Shown piece by piece: positions 42,807 to 51,022 of a stretch of 51,022 bases of DNA. Source of the stretch: a virus. The translations under genes and the position numbers were made by a program. How positions within the stretch are numbered: the stretch's first letter is position 1; the number at the start of each line of letters is the position of its first letter. The notes beneath the pieces are model-generated. The model made no database searches and was not told the DNA's origin. It saw nothing but the letters and a program-made list of their open reading frames with translations. The stretch is from positions 1-51,022 of the IMG/VR virus record IMGVR_UViG_3300030687_000021; one strand, 5' to 3'.

Positions 42807-44015
42807 ATGACCCAAATCGCCGTTGGCGTAGCGAAGCTACTCACCATTGCAAAAGAAACGCAGTTCGCTGTGGCCGCGCTGGCGACGAGTGGACAGCTGA
42901 TGCGCCGTACCAGCAGCAACGTCGATCTGTCAAAGAAGACTTACAAGTCGACTGAAATTCGGCCTGACTACCAGCGTTCGGATTTCCGCCACGGCACGCG
43001 GTCCATCACCGGTTCGATTTCCGATGAGTTGTCGATCGGTACTTTTCAGCTGCCGATGGCATCGGTGTTGCGCCAGGCGTTTCAAGTCGCACCCACGACA
43101 GCTGCAACAGCTGTTACGGCCCAAGTCGCTGCTCCGCAGATCCAGCGCACTGCTGGTTCGTGGCTTGCAGACGGCTACAACATTGGCGATGTGGTGCGAT
43201 TCCTCGGCTTCACGGAATCTCCGACCAATAACAGCTCGAATTTCTTCATCACGGGTATCACAGCGCTGGGCCTCACCGGGATCTTCCTGAATTCGGCGGC
43301 TGTCGTACCGGACACGACCAGTACGGAAGTATCCTGTGCGTTGGTAGGCAAGAAGAGCTGGATTCCTCTTACCGGACAAACTCGGGATTCCTACACAATT
43401 GAGCACTTTTTCTCGGACATCGGACAGAGTGAGTTGTTCGTCGGGAATAGATTCACGCAGATGGCGATCAAGTTGCCGTCGACAGGGATGGCGACCATTG
43501 ACTTAACGGTCATGGGCATCAACGCCACGGAAGGCACGGCGCAGTATTTCCAGAACCCGGCACCGGTATCGACTGGCGCGATCTTGGCGGCGGTCAACGG
43601 CGCTGTGTTTATGGGCGGCGTTCAGGTCGCTGTGATCACGGCGATGGACTTCACGCTCAACGGAAACATGACCTCTGGCGACGTGGTCGGATCGAATATC
43701 GCACCGGACATTTTCCCCGGCGCGATTGACGTGACCGGCACGATGTCGGTGTACTTCGAAGATGCGACTTTCCAAACAGCGTTCTTTAACGAAGCGGAAG
43801 TGTCGGTGATCGCTGCACTCACCACCGACTCGACGGCGACCGCCGGCTTTCAAGTGTTCGCCTTCCCGCGATGCAAGCTGAACGGCGCGACGAAAAATGA
43901 TGGCGAAGTGGGTATCGTTCAGACCGTTCCGTTCGTGGCATTGCTGAACAACAACAATCCGCTTCCGGGAACGTTGGTCACAACGATGTCGATTCAAGAC
44001 TCCGCAGCTGTCTAA
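42807..44015 (+). CDS. Major tail (tube) protein, 402 aa
   Basis: Beta-rich tail tube protein with the phage_TTP_2 layout: RRTSSNVDLSKKTYKSTEIR (residues about 29-48), RHGTRSITGSISDEL, then repeated beta motifs and a C-terminal portion with TMSVYFEDATFQTAFF. An internal Ig-like insertion may lie at about residues 100-175. The gene sits between the terminator-like gene and the chaperone pair. Confidence 0.87.
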   Translation: MTQIAVGVAKLLTIAKETQFAVAALATSGQLMRRTSSNVDLSKKTYKSTEIRPDYQRSDFRHGTRSITGSISDELSIGTFQLPMASVLRQAFQVAPTTAATAVTAQVAAPQIQRTAGSWLADGYNIGDVVRFLGFTESPTNNSSNFFITGITALGLTGIFLNSAAVVPDTTSTEVSCALVGKKSWIPLTGQTRDSYTIEHFFSDIGQSELFVGNRFTQMAIKLPSTGMATIDLTVMGINATEGTAQYFQNPAPVSTGAILAAVNGAVFMGGVQVAVITAMDFTLNGNMTSGDVVGSNIAPDIFPGAIDVTGTMSVYFEDATFQTAFFNEAEVSVIAALTTDSTATAGFQVFAFPRCKLNGATKNDGEVGIVQTVPFVALLNNNNPLPGTLVTTMSIQDSAAV

Positions 44016-44023
44016 TTAAACGA

Positions 44024-44045
44024 AAGCCCCATATAATCGGGGCTT
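44024..44045 (+). terminator. Weak terminator after the tail tube gene
   Basis: AAGCCCC and GGGGCTT arms, but followed by CAAAC instead of a T-run. It may only partly stop transcription, lowering chaperone and tape measure levels relative to the tube protein. Confidence 0.6.
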
Positions 44046-44069
44046 CAAACTACCCTCTGGAGTACTTAG

Positions 44070-44501
44070 ATGTCCGAAGTAAATAAAGGATTCAATGTTG
44101 GCCTGACCGACGACGACAATGAAGCCGTCTACGAGATCCCGCTGGGGTTCGACGAAAACGGAGAGGTGACCGAAAGCATTTCGGTCGTCGGCAAGAACTC
44201 GCAAAAGTACAAAGACGCTGATCGCCAGCTTTCGCGTGCGACCCTGAAAAAGTCGTCGGTGCGTGGCCGCGGTCTCGATCTGAAGAGAGAAGCAGATGCC
44301 GACGAGTTCCTGGATGCGCGCGAGGCGTCCAACGTTACGCTCGCCACAGCAGCTACGGTCGGCTGGAAAGGCTTGACGAGCGGCGGCGAAGTGTACGAGT
44401 TCAGCCAGGCAAATGCGAAGGCGCTCTACGCCGGCAACACGTACATCCGGGACAAGGTGATGGCCGCAGTCGAGGACGCTGCAAATTTTTTGAAACGCTG
44501 A
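44070..44501 (+). CDS. Tail assembly chaperone, short form (gpG-like), 143 aa
   Basis: An acidic start (NVGLTDDDNEAVYEIPLG), then a helical basic body. It lies in the slot of lambda gpG. The last codons GCA AAT TTT TTG hold a slippery T TTT TTG before the stop, which would make a longer gpGT-like product. The two forms bind the tape measure. Confidence 0.8.
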   Translation: MSEVNKGFNVGLTDDDNEAVYEIPLGFDENGEVTESISVVGKNSQKYKDADRQLSRATLKKSSVRGRGLDLKREADADEFLDAREASNVTLATAATVGWKGLTSGGEVYEFSQANAKALYAGNTYIRDKVMAAVEDAANFLKR

Positions 44502-44845
44502 TCCAGCAGGCTGTAGCTCACTGCGAAGCTGAATTCAAGCTTGCAAAGCCTCAGCCTGATGGTGCGTCGATGCGCAGCCACCTCGAAGCAGTCTACCGCC
44601 AGACCGGCAGAATGCCATTAAAGCTCGCGGAAGTGCCCGAACTGCCTGTCGAATTGACGTACCTCTGGCTGTGGTTTTGTGAACTTGACGTTGCAAGGGG
44701 GAACAATGGATACAGTTTTGTTCCCCTCAGCAACACCGAGATACAAGCTTGGAGTTTGCTCACGCGGAATGAGCCGCTGCCTTGGGAAATTATGGTGATC
44801 AGACGCATCGACACTGTGAGAATAAGAGTGGCAAACGAAAAATAA
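44486..44845 (+). CDS. -1 frameshift extension of the tail chaperone (gpT-like part)
   Basis: After slippage at T TTT TTG (44486-44492) the -1 frame reads ETLIQQAVAHCEAEFKLAKP and continues in-frame through an ATG at 44570 to 44845 without a stop. It contains LTYLWLWFCELDVARG, as in GT-type extensions. This part is not expected to be made alone. The fused product is about 258 aa. Confidence 0.8.
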   Translation, partial: FFETLIQQAVAHCEAEFKLAKPQPDGASMRSHLEAVYRQTGRMPLKLAEVPELPVELTYLWLWFCELDVARGNNGYSFVPLSNTEIQAWSLLTRNEPLPWEIMVIRRIDTVRIRVANEK

Positions 44846-44854
44846 AGGGTTTCC

Positions 44855-47800
44855 GTGGCGGATATTGCGACACTTGGCATTGCGGTTGATTCTACGTCTG
44901 CCGGGAAAGCTGCAGTTGAACTGGATAAACTCACCGCCAGCGCAACAAATGCCGCAGCCGCAACGGAAACACTGGCGCGTTCGGCCGCGTCCGCGGGCAG
45001 CGCACAGGCGCAGACCGCCGCTAGTACTGCCGCGTCATCGGCAGGCGTCAACACTGCGGCGGATAAGCTCACCGCATCCCTAGAAAAGCAGATCGCGCTG
45101 TTCGGCGCGTCTAAAGATGCCATCGCCAACTATACGGGTGCGATGGCCGGCATGACGGAAGTCGAGCTGGATTGGTATAAGTCGCAGACGATGGTGCTGG
45201 CCGGAATGCAGGCCCAAGCCAGCGCCACGGCCGCTGCAGCTGCCGCTCAGGAAGCCGCCACGGCATCCGCTGCACGCTTCATAGCGTCTCTCCTTACCCA
45301 ATCCGAAACGGTCGGAATGACGACCTCCCAGCTGCTTGAGTACAAAGCGGCGCAGCTCGGCGTCTCCGAGCAGGCCGCGCCGCTGATCGCATCGATTGAG
45401 GCACAGACCGCCGCGATGGTAGAAGCTTCGGCCGCCGCAACGGTGCTGGGGGAGAGCGAAGCCGACGCAGCGACGCGTGTAGCCGCGATGGTCGACGCGT
45501 CTCTTGCTCAGGTTGATGCGGCCAATGATAGCAGCGTCGCCGTGGCGAAGTACGCTGAAAGCTTGGAAGCGATGGCGGCTACGGCCAAATCGGCGGAGGG
45601 TAGTCAGGCGGCTTTGGCAGAAAGTTCGAAAGCTGTTGCGTCCGCCCAAGCAGCAGCGACGGCTTCGGTTACGGAGTCGTCGACGGCGATGAGCGCTGCG
45701 GCGTCCAAGGTGGCTGAATCCCTAGGCAGGCAGCTTACCGCGCTCACGGCCAGCAAAGAAGCAATGGTCGAGTACGACGCGCAGATGGCCGGCTTTACGG
45801 CTTCCGAGACCGCGCAGGTTTCCGCAATCGCTGCGGAGATCGCAGAGCGTAAGGAACAGATCGCCGCAGCTACGGAGATGGCGGCGGCGTACGGAGTAGA
45901 GTCGACGGCGGCGGTTGGCGCATCGATCGGCACTGCCAGGATGACGCAGGAATTGGCCGTAATGGGGCGCGAAGCGGCGAGCGGCCAGTTGACTCGGCTG
46001 GCCGGCTCATTCACGCGTTTGCTTTCTCTCAGCGGCGCGCTAAGCCTCCTGTTCAATCCGATCACCCTCGGCATTCTTGCAATCGGCGCTGCCGCCATAA
46101 AAACGTCTGAGGAACAGCAAGCCCTCAACGAAGCATTGATTTTGACGGGCGGCATTGTTGGGACCACGGCAGGCGGCATGCAGAAGTTGGCCGAAAGCGC
46201 TACCGCGTCTGGCGCGACCATAGGAACCGCGACGGAAGCGGTTGCCGCGCTCGCCAGTACGGGCAAATTCACAGCTGAGCAGATCGGCACTATTGGAACG
46301 GCTACGGCGGACGCTGCGACGTTCACCAGCATTTCCGTGAAGCAGATGGTGGACGACTTCACGAAGCTCGCTGACGACCCTGTAAAGGCGTCTGTGGCGC
46401 TGAACGATCAATACCACTACCTCACTGTTGCGGTATATGACCAAATCGCTGCACTCGAAAAAGAAGGTGACACTACGGGCGCTGTGCAGGTCGCTACGGA
46501 CGCTTTCGCTGATGCGATGGAGAAGCGAACCGCCGATATGCATGCAAATGCCGGCACGATTGAGAAGGACTGGATTGCCATCAAAGACGCGGTCACCAAT
46601 GCCATAGAAGTGGTAGGTAGTGCGGTTAATGGACCCACTCTGGAGCAGTCTGTCTCCCGCCAGCAGGACCAGAAGAAACAGCAGGGTGACCAGTGGACGC
46701 CTGACGAGCAAGCAGGCCTGGACAAGGACACCCAAGCGCTCGCCGCGCAGAAGGCAGATGCAGCGGCTAAAGCGTCGGCCGCAGCGCTCGCTACGGCAAC
46801 GATCAACGCGAAGCAGCGGCTTTCCATTCTCGAAGCCGAGTTTTTCACGCCAGCACAAAAGCGAGCGAAAGAGTTGGCCGACGCGATGAACTTGACGGAC
46901 GCAGCCGGCGCGAGTCCCGAAGAGCAGATCGACCTTCAGGCCAACATCAACAACAAGTATAAGGACAAAAAGACCCCAGGAACGGGATCTGTCGATACGA
47001 CGCAGATGGACAGTGCCGTCAAGTCGGTGGAGGACGCATCGAAACTCGAACTCGACGCCATATCGACTACGCAGAAGAGCATAGACGACGAGTACAAAGA
47101 CGGAATTATCAGTGCCTCGTCCTATTACCAGCAGCAACGTGACTTGCTCGCGCAGGCGGAGACGGATCAGATAAACGCTGCGAATAGCGAGATCGCGATT
47201 CTTCAGAAGGCACTACAGAGCAAATCACTGAACGCAGATCAGCGCGCAAAGATAAACGCACAAATTATAGCGGACCAGGACAAGGTCGCCGCGGCAACCC
47301 AAGGGTTTTTCGACGGTGTGACCTTGTCGGCGCAGAAGTCGGACGACGCGACGACGAAGAGTGCGAATGCGCTGCTGGCTTACCAAGCGGTTCTGAATGC
47401 AAAAAGCACCGAGAATCAAAAGTCGCTAAATCAGCAAACTGCACCGGGCGGTCAAGACCCGGATCAACAGAAGCTGCAAAAGCAAATCCAAGATGCTCAG
47501 GACAATTACACAAAGGCAGTAGGCGGTCTTCAAGCGGATCAGTTGAAAGATCCAAACAGTTCAACAGACTATACGGCTATGATCGCGGCCCAAAAGAATC
47601 TTTACGACACCCTGGTGCAGCAGGACACCGACGCTTATAACAAGATGAAAGCGAACGAGGGCAGCTGGGAAAATGGAGTGGAAGCCTCGTGGCAGAAATT
47701 TCAAACTCAAGCCGACAACACGTCAGGTCAAGTGGCGGGAGCGTTCTCAAATCTGTTCGACGGGCTGACGGATGCAGTCGTTAAGTTTGCAGAGACCGGA

Positions 47801-48433
47801 AAGATAAATTTCCTGAACTTAGCTATTTCGTTTTCCGAAGCCTTACTGAAGATGGAGGTACAAGCTGCGGAATCTCAAGTGTTCAAGTTAATTCAGCAAG
47901 GCTTCATTTCAGCGTTTGGCGGAGGGGTCTCGGGAACGACAGGCTCAACGTTCGGAGGAAGTACTGCAGGAGAGGCATCCAGCGGCGTTTCAACGGGCTT
48001 TTCGGGGTCTGCGATGGGGTACGCAACGGGCGGACATATCACGGGCGCGGGGTCGAGCACGAGCGACAGCATCCCGGCGATGCTCTCAAACGGAGAGTTC
48101 GTCGTGAACGCTGCGTCCACAGCAGCTAATAGACCGCTTTTGGAGGCTTTGAACGGATCAAATGGTTCGCAATCCTCAGCGGGTAGAAGCCACTTTGCAA
48201 CCGGTGGTTTTGTGTCTTCACCAACAGTTTCAGGCGGCGGTACGGCGCTGACGTTCAACATCGACAACAGCAATACCAGTTCCCTCGGTACGGGAACACA
48301 GGGTTCACAAACGCAGAGCGTGCGTAACGATGCAATGCAAAAAGAACTGGAGTCGTCAGTCATCGAAATCGTTCGTAAGCACGCGCAGCCTGGCGGTCAG
48401 GTCAACAAGATCATAAAGAGTGTGAATCAGTAA
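44855..48433 (+). CDS. Tail tape measure protein, 1192 aa
   Basis: The first about 370 residues are alanine-rich coiled coil. A membrane-like segment follows at about residues 390-415 (LFNPITLGILAIGAAAIKTS), then TMP_2-type sequence (ALILTGGIVGTTAGGMQKLA). A lambda-type C-terminal domain lies near residue 964 (FDGLTDAVVKFAETGKINFL) and later YATGGHITGAGSS...GEFVVN. The GTG start has AAAGGG upstream. By the usual 1.5 angstrom per residue, the tail would be about 180 nm. It sets tail length and may form the DNA channel in the inner membrane. Confidence 0.95.
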   Translation: MADIATLGIAVDSTSAGKAAVELDKLTASATNAAAATETLARSAASAGSAQAQTAASTAASSAGVNTAADKLTASLEKQIALFGASKDAIANYTGAMAGMTEVELDWYKSQTMVLAGMQAQASATAAAAAAQEAATASAARFIASLLTQSETVGMTTSQLLEYKAAQLGVSEQAAPLIASIEAQTAAMVEASAAATVLGESEADAATRVAAMVDASLAQVDAANDSSVAVAKYAESLEAMAATAKSAEGSQAALAESSKAVASAQAAATASVTESSTAMSAAASKVAESLGRQLTALTASKEAMVEYDAQMAGFTASETAQVSAIAAEIAERKEQIAAATEMAAAYGVESTAAVGASIGTARMTQELAVMGREAASGQLTRLAGSFTRLLSLSGALSLLFNPITLGILAIGAAAIKTSEEQQALNEALILTGGIVGTTAGGMQKLAESATASGATIGTATEAVAALASTGKFTAEQIGTIGTATADAATFTSISVKQMVDDFTKLADDPVKASVALNDQYHYLTVAVYDQIAALEKEGDTTGAVQVATDAFADAMEKRTADMHANAGTIEKDWIAIKDAVTNAIEVVGSAVNGPTLEQSVSRQQDQKKQQGDQWTPDEQAGLDKDTQALAAQKADAAAKASAAALATATINAKQRLSILEAEFFTPAQKRAKELADAMNLTDAAGASPEEQIDLQANINNKYKDKKTPGTGSVDTTQMDSAVKSVEDASKLELDAISTTQKSIDDEYKDGIISASSYYQQQRDLLAQAETDQINAANSEIAILQKALQSKSLNADQRAKINAQIIADQDKVAAATQGFFDGVTLSAQKSDDATTKSANALLAYQAVLNAKSTENQKSLNQQTAPGGQDPDQQKLQKQIQDAQDNYTKAVGGLQADQLKDPNSSTDYTAMIAAQKNLYDTLVQQDTDAYNKMKANEGSWENGVEASWQKFQTQADNTSGQVAGAFSNLFDGLTDAVVKFAETGKINFLNLAISFSEALLKMEVQAAESQVFKLIQQGFISAFGGGVSGTTGSTFGGSTAGEASSGVSTGFSGSAMGYATGGHITGAGSSTSDSIPAMLSNGEFVVNAASTAANRPLLEALNGSNGSQSSAGRSHFATGGFVSSPTVSGGGTALTFNIDNSNTSSLGTGTQGSQTQSVRNDAMQKELESSVIEIVRKHAQPGGQVNKIIKSVNQ

Positions 48434-48783
48434 TGGCGGATCTGGCGATTTTTACCTGGCAACCGGATTACGGCGCGTCGTCGTCGGTGACGCCTAACGT
48501 CCTCACCGCTGCTTACGGTGATGGCTACTCTCAAGACACTCCCGCGGGTTTGAACACTCTTCCGCAGGTGTGGACACTCGTGTTTAACCGGTGGCCAGAC
48601 GAGGCAGATGAAATTCACTGGTTCTTGATCCAACAAGCAGGGTTTCAACGATTTTGGTGGACTCCACCTCGACGCTCGAAGGCGATCAAGGTCAAGACCA
48701 CGGGAGAAATAAAGAGCGCCGAAACAGACGCAGGGCAGGTAACGATTTCCGTCACATTCACGCAGGTATTTGACCCAGACTAG
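48433..48783 (+). CDS. Minor tail protein, lambda gpM-like, 116 aa
   Basis: FTWQPDYGASSSVTPNVLTA, then AYGDGYSQDTPAGLN and FWWTPPRRSKAIKVK, follows the phage_min_tail (gpM) pattern. Starts on the tape measure stop (TAATG). Part of the distal tail tip. Confidence 0.88.
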   Translation: MADLAIFTWQPDYGASSSVTPNVLTAAYGDGYSQDTPAGLNTLPQVWTLVFNRWPDEADEIHWFLIQQAGFQRFWWTPPRRSKAIKVKTTGEIKSAETDAGQVTISVTFTQVFDPD

Positions 48784-48791
48784 GACTAGAC

Positions 48792-49487
48792 ATGAGCGAA
48801 ATTAGCGGTGAAATACAAAAACTAGCGCCTAACGCGCTGATCGAACTTTTCATACTCGATACGTCGGTGATTGGGTTTGCCACTATCGATTATTTTTATT
48901 CAGGTACTGACGAGTTTCGCCGTCCGATTGTATTTCAAGGAATCAATTACCAACCGATTCCCCTTCAAGCCGCCGGCTTTGAGTTCAGCGGGCAAGGTGC
49001 AACGCCGAATCCGACGCTGACGGTATCGAATGCTAACGGGATTATTTCCGCGACGGCTCTCCAATACGGAGACCTGGTCGGCGCGAAGATCACTCGTAAA
49101 CGCACGTTTGCAAAATTCCTTGACGATCAACCCACGGCCGATCCTACCCAGGAATTTCCGCAAGATATCTATTTTGTGAATCGTAAAGTTTCTGAAACCT
49201 CCGTTGAGGTGCAGTTTGAACTTACCACTTCATTCGACTTGGTGGGATTAATGCTGCCGTGCCGGCAAGTCCTTCAGAACAGCTGTCCTTGGATTTATGA
49301 AAGTGCGGAATGCTCCTGGGTGGCGACCCCCGGAAAGTATTTCGATATTAACGATGTTCCGCAATCGCTGGTCGGTGCGGATCAATGCGGAAAAAAACTG
49401 ACATCGTGCCAGGCGCGGTTCGGCACGAACACGTTGCTTCCCTATGGCGGGTTTCCTGGAGCACAGATATATGGCAACACCCAATGA
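48792..49487 (+). CDS. Minor tail protein, lambda gpL-like, 231 aa
   Basis: The N-terminal domain (EISGEIQKLAPNALIELFIL) and the cysteine-rich C-terminus (CRQVLQNSCPWIYESAECSW, then CGKKLTSCQARFG) agree with gpL. In lambda gpL the cysteines bind an iron-sulfur cluster, and spacing here is compatible. It lies in the canonical M-L-K-I-J order. Confidence 0.9.
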   Translation: MSEISGEIQKLAPNALIELFILDTSVIGFATIDYFYSGTDEFRRPIVFQGINYQPIPLQAAGFEFSGQGATPNPTLTVSNANGIISATALQYGDLVGAKITRKRTFAKFLDDQPTADPTQEFPQDIYFVNRKVSETSVEVQFELTTSFDLVGLMLPCRQVLQNSCPWIYESAECSWVATPGKYFDINDVPQSLVGADQCGKKLTSCQARFGTNTLLPYGGFPGAQIYGNTQ

Positions 49488-50217
49488 TTTAGTTCGACAG
49501 ATGCTGGCAATAGCGAAGCTTGAGGCGGAAACATGCAACCACCCGAAGGAACGCTGTGGAGCAATCATAAAGAACGGGGATAACCTGGCGCTTGTCGAGT
49601 GCAGGAACGTGGCAGATAACCCGTACGAGACATTCAAAATTTCGGCGCAGGAGTGGGGGTTTCTTAATGTCGATCACGAGGTCACGGCGATATGGCACAC
49701 ACACCCCAACGGTAGCGCAGCGCCGACGCAGGCTGATCTTGTCAGCATTGAGGAACACCAGGTTCCCTGGCACATCGTAAGCTGGCCGCAAGCGGGGCAC
49801 AGCTACACGGAACCAACGGGGTACGAAGCCCCTTATCTCGGCCGCGTTTTTGTGCATGGCATTATGGACTGCTACGCCCTTGTCCGTGACTGGTATAAGC
49901 GGGAGCTGGGTATCGAGCTAAGCCAGGAAGAGCGGGTAAATAACTGGTGGGATAAGGGAGAGAACCTTTACGTCAACGGTTACGAGAAGAATGGTCTTGT
50001 CTCTGTGCCAACCAAAGTTCGAGACCTGCAGAGAGGTGACATTCTGCTTATGCAGTATGTTTCTAGGGTGCCGAATCACGCCGGAATCTACATAGGCGAT
50101 GGTAAGCTTCTGCACCATGTGGATCGCCGTCTGTCGGAAATAACGACTTACGGCGGATACTGGATGAAACATACAACTCACTATTTAAGGCATAAGACAC
50201 AGCTATGCGTCTCGTAG
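49471..50217 (+). CDS. Tail assembly protein, lambda gpK-like, 248 aa
   Basis: The N-terminal half is a JAMM-type domain with WHTHPNGSAAPTQADL (about residue 75). The C-terminal half is NlpC/P60 with DCYALVRDWYKREL (catalytic cysteine about residue 133) and HAGIYIGDGKLLHH (histidine about residue 204). The start ATG at 49471 lies inside the end of the gpL gene. Such proteins process tail tip proteins or cleave peptidoglycan on entry. Confidence 0.9.
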   Translation: MATPNDLVRQMLAIAKLEAETCNHPKERCGAIIKNGDNLALVECRNVADNPYETFKISAQEWGFLNVDHEVTAIWHTHPNGSAAPTQADLVSIEEHQVPWHIVSWPQAGHSYTEPTGYEAPYLGRVFVHGIMDCYALVRDWYKRELGIELSQEERVNNWWDKGENLYVNGYEKNGLVSVPTKVRDLQRGDILLMQYVSRVPNHAGIYIGDGKLLHHVDRRLSEITTYGGYWMKHTTHYLRHKTQLCVS

Positions 50218-50828
50218 ATGCTCAGTACACCGAAGTATATTTGGCCGGCGAGCTTGGGAAACGGTTCGGACGCAAGCGCAGGCTCGTGTGTCGCGACCCA
50301 GGCGAGGCGCTGCGACTGATAGGTCTTGAGCGGCCGGACTTCAAGGCTTACATGATCGAGCGCGCCAAGGCGGGAGCTAGGTATCACGTCATCGTCGATA
50401 AGCGGAGCCGAACTGAAGAAGAGCTGGGCCTGCCGGCCGGCCGCAGGCTGATTATTTCTCCGGAAGTGGTAGGGGCCAAAGGCGATCTCGGGAGCATCCT
50501 GGAGATCGTCGTAGGCGTTGTGCTGATCGCGTTCACATGGTGGACAGGGATCGGCGGCTACACCGGCGGTGCGTTGATATCGATGGGCGCAGGATTGATC
50601 TTGTCGGGTGTCACAGGGCTGCTAACGAAGCTGCAGACAGGATCTGCGAATTCGTTGCAGTCTTACGCCTTCAACGGCCCTACGGACAATGCGCAACAGG
50701 GCAGTCCTGTCCCGGTTGTTTATGGTTTGATGATGATCGGAGGCCAAGCGATAAGTGCAACGCTGCAGGCCGTGGACATGAGCAGCGCAGCGACCGAGAC
50801 CGGTCTACTTACGTCCATCGAAGGGTAA
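50205..50828 (+). CDS. Tail assembly protein, lambda gpI-like, 207 aa
   Basis: RRLVCRDPGEALRLIGLERP and FKAYMIERAKAGARYHVIVD at the N-terminus, two hydrophobic glycine-rich segments at about residues 100-140, and a C-terminal PVPVVYGLMMIGGQAISATL, the region that often continues into gpJ. It overlaps gpK by 13 bases. Confidence 0.88.
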   Translation: MRLVDAQYTEVYLAGELGKRFGRKRRLVCRDPGEALRLIGLERPDFKAYMIERAKAGARYHVIVDKRSRTEEELGLPAGRRLIISPEVVGAKGDLGSILEIVVGVVLIAFTWWTGIGGYTGGALISMGAGLILSGVTGLLTKLQTGSANSLQSYAFNGPTDNAQQGSPVPVVYGLMMIGGQAISATLQAVDMSSAATETGLLTSIEG

Positions 50829-50832
50829 GCCA

Positions 50833-51022
50833 ATGAAGCGGCTTATATCCCCACAAGGCGCGGGCGGCGGCGGTAAATCTGGCGGAGGAAGCGGCGCAGC
50901 GTCGGATGCGCCTGACTCGCTGCAGTCGGTAGCTTTCGTCAGTGTGCTCGATTTGCTCTGCGAGGGCGAGATTAAAGGTCTCGTGAACGGGATGGAGTCG
51001 ATTTATCTCGACGGTGTTCCAG
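50833..51022 (+). CDS. Central tail fibre / host specificity protein, gpJ-like (partial)
   Basis: Starts MKRLISPQGAGGGGKSGGGS, then DSLQSVAFVSVLDLLCEGEI and KGLVNGMESIYLDGVP, the gpJ N-terminus with its low-complexity glycine stretch. The gene runs out of the window on the right, so about 63 residues are seen. GpJ binds the host receptor. Confidence 0.85.
   Translation, partial: MKRLISPQGAGGGGKSGGGSGAASDAPDSLQSVAFVSVLDLLCEGEIKGLVNGMESIYLDGVP

Noticed and set aside
46040-47137. Antisense frame of 365 codons in the tape measure gene
   Set aside because: The tape measure reading is complete and supported by family motifs; the antisense frame has no motif or start signal.
1-51022. tRNA genes, integrase or attachment sites
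   Set aside because: I looked for cloverleaf-like sequences and for integrase or recombinase motifs in the listed frames and saw none.

Overview
The window looks like most of a phage-plasmid: a tailed siphovirus that probably persists as a low-copy plasmid. A lambda-like tail module and a P22/DUF4055-type head module lie on the + strand from about 31.97 kb to the right edge. The left 31 kb, read almost wholly on the - strand, carries a TrfA-type replication initiator with an iteron origin, a ParA partition operon, a separate ParB-like protein, and about 50 small genes. No integrase, tRNA, rRNA or transposase is visible. The RK2-like TrfA, the H-NS-like protein and the types of phage gene present fit a proteobacterial host, most likely a betaproteobacterium (Burkholderiales). 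That host call is inference, because no host gene is present.

Layout. 2-6083: small-gene operon chained by ATGA overlaps, plus a lipoprotein/inner-membrane protein pair and a lone 532-codon gene. 6286-6471: isolated small + strand gene. 6523-8378: ParB-like operon. 8626-10090: rep operon (TrfA, H-NS-like protein, one unknown). 10159-10640: oriV with 14 iterons in two inverted groups. 10685-11900: parA, an RHH partner and an upstream TATAGCAC repeat region. 11902-19181 and 19412-25990: two long accessory operons of small proteins, including an RSH/MESH1-like HD hydrolase, zinc-ribbon proteins and a DUF7338-like membrane protein. 26084-26918: two BRO-N-like proteins. 26990-27762: a non-coding array of 11 hairpin repeats. 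27763-31401: single-gene units, including HU-like, DUF1640-like, twin HTH and HNH-like proteins. 31631-31783: a small secreted peptide. 31970-51022: terS, terL, portal, MuF, scaffold, capsid, connector genes, tail tube, frameshifted chaperone, tape measure, and M, L, K, I and start of J.

Regulation is the most distinctive aspect. Two DNA elements recur. One is a 27-bp dyad (inner CGCTTT-GT-AAAGCG, outer CGAAAA/TTTTCG). The other is a sigma70-like promoter whose spacer is nearly invariant (AAAACTATAAATACGG). At four promoters the dyad lies just upstream of the -35 box. At two others (ParB-like and BRO operons) its centre supplies the -35 box. This suggests one regulator with opposite effects. 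The hairpin array, with repeat starts spaced about four or five helical turns apart, is the best candidate for an undescribed element such as a centromere or replication/packaging control site.
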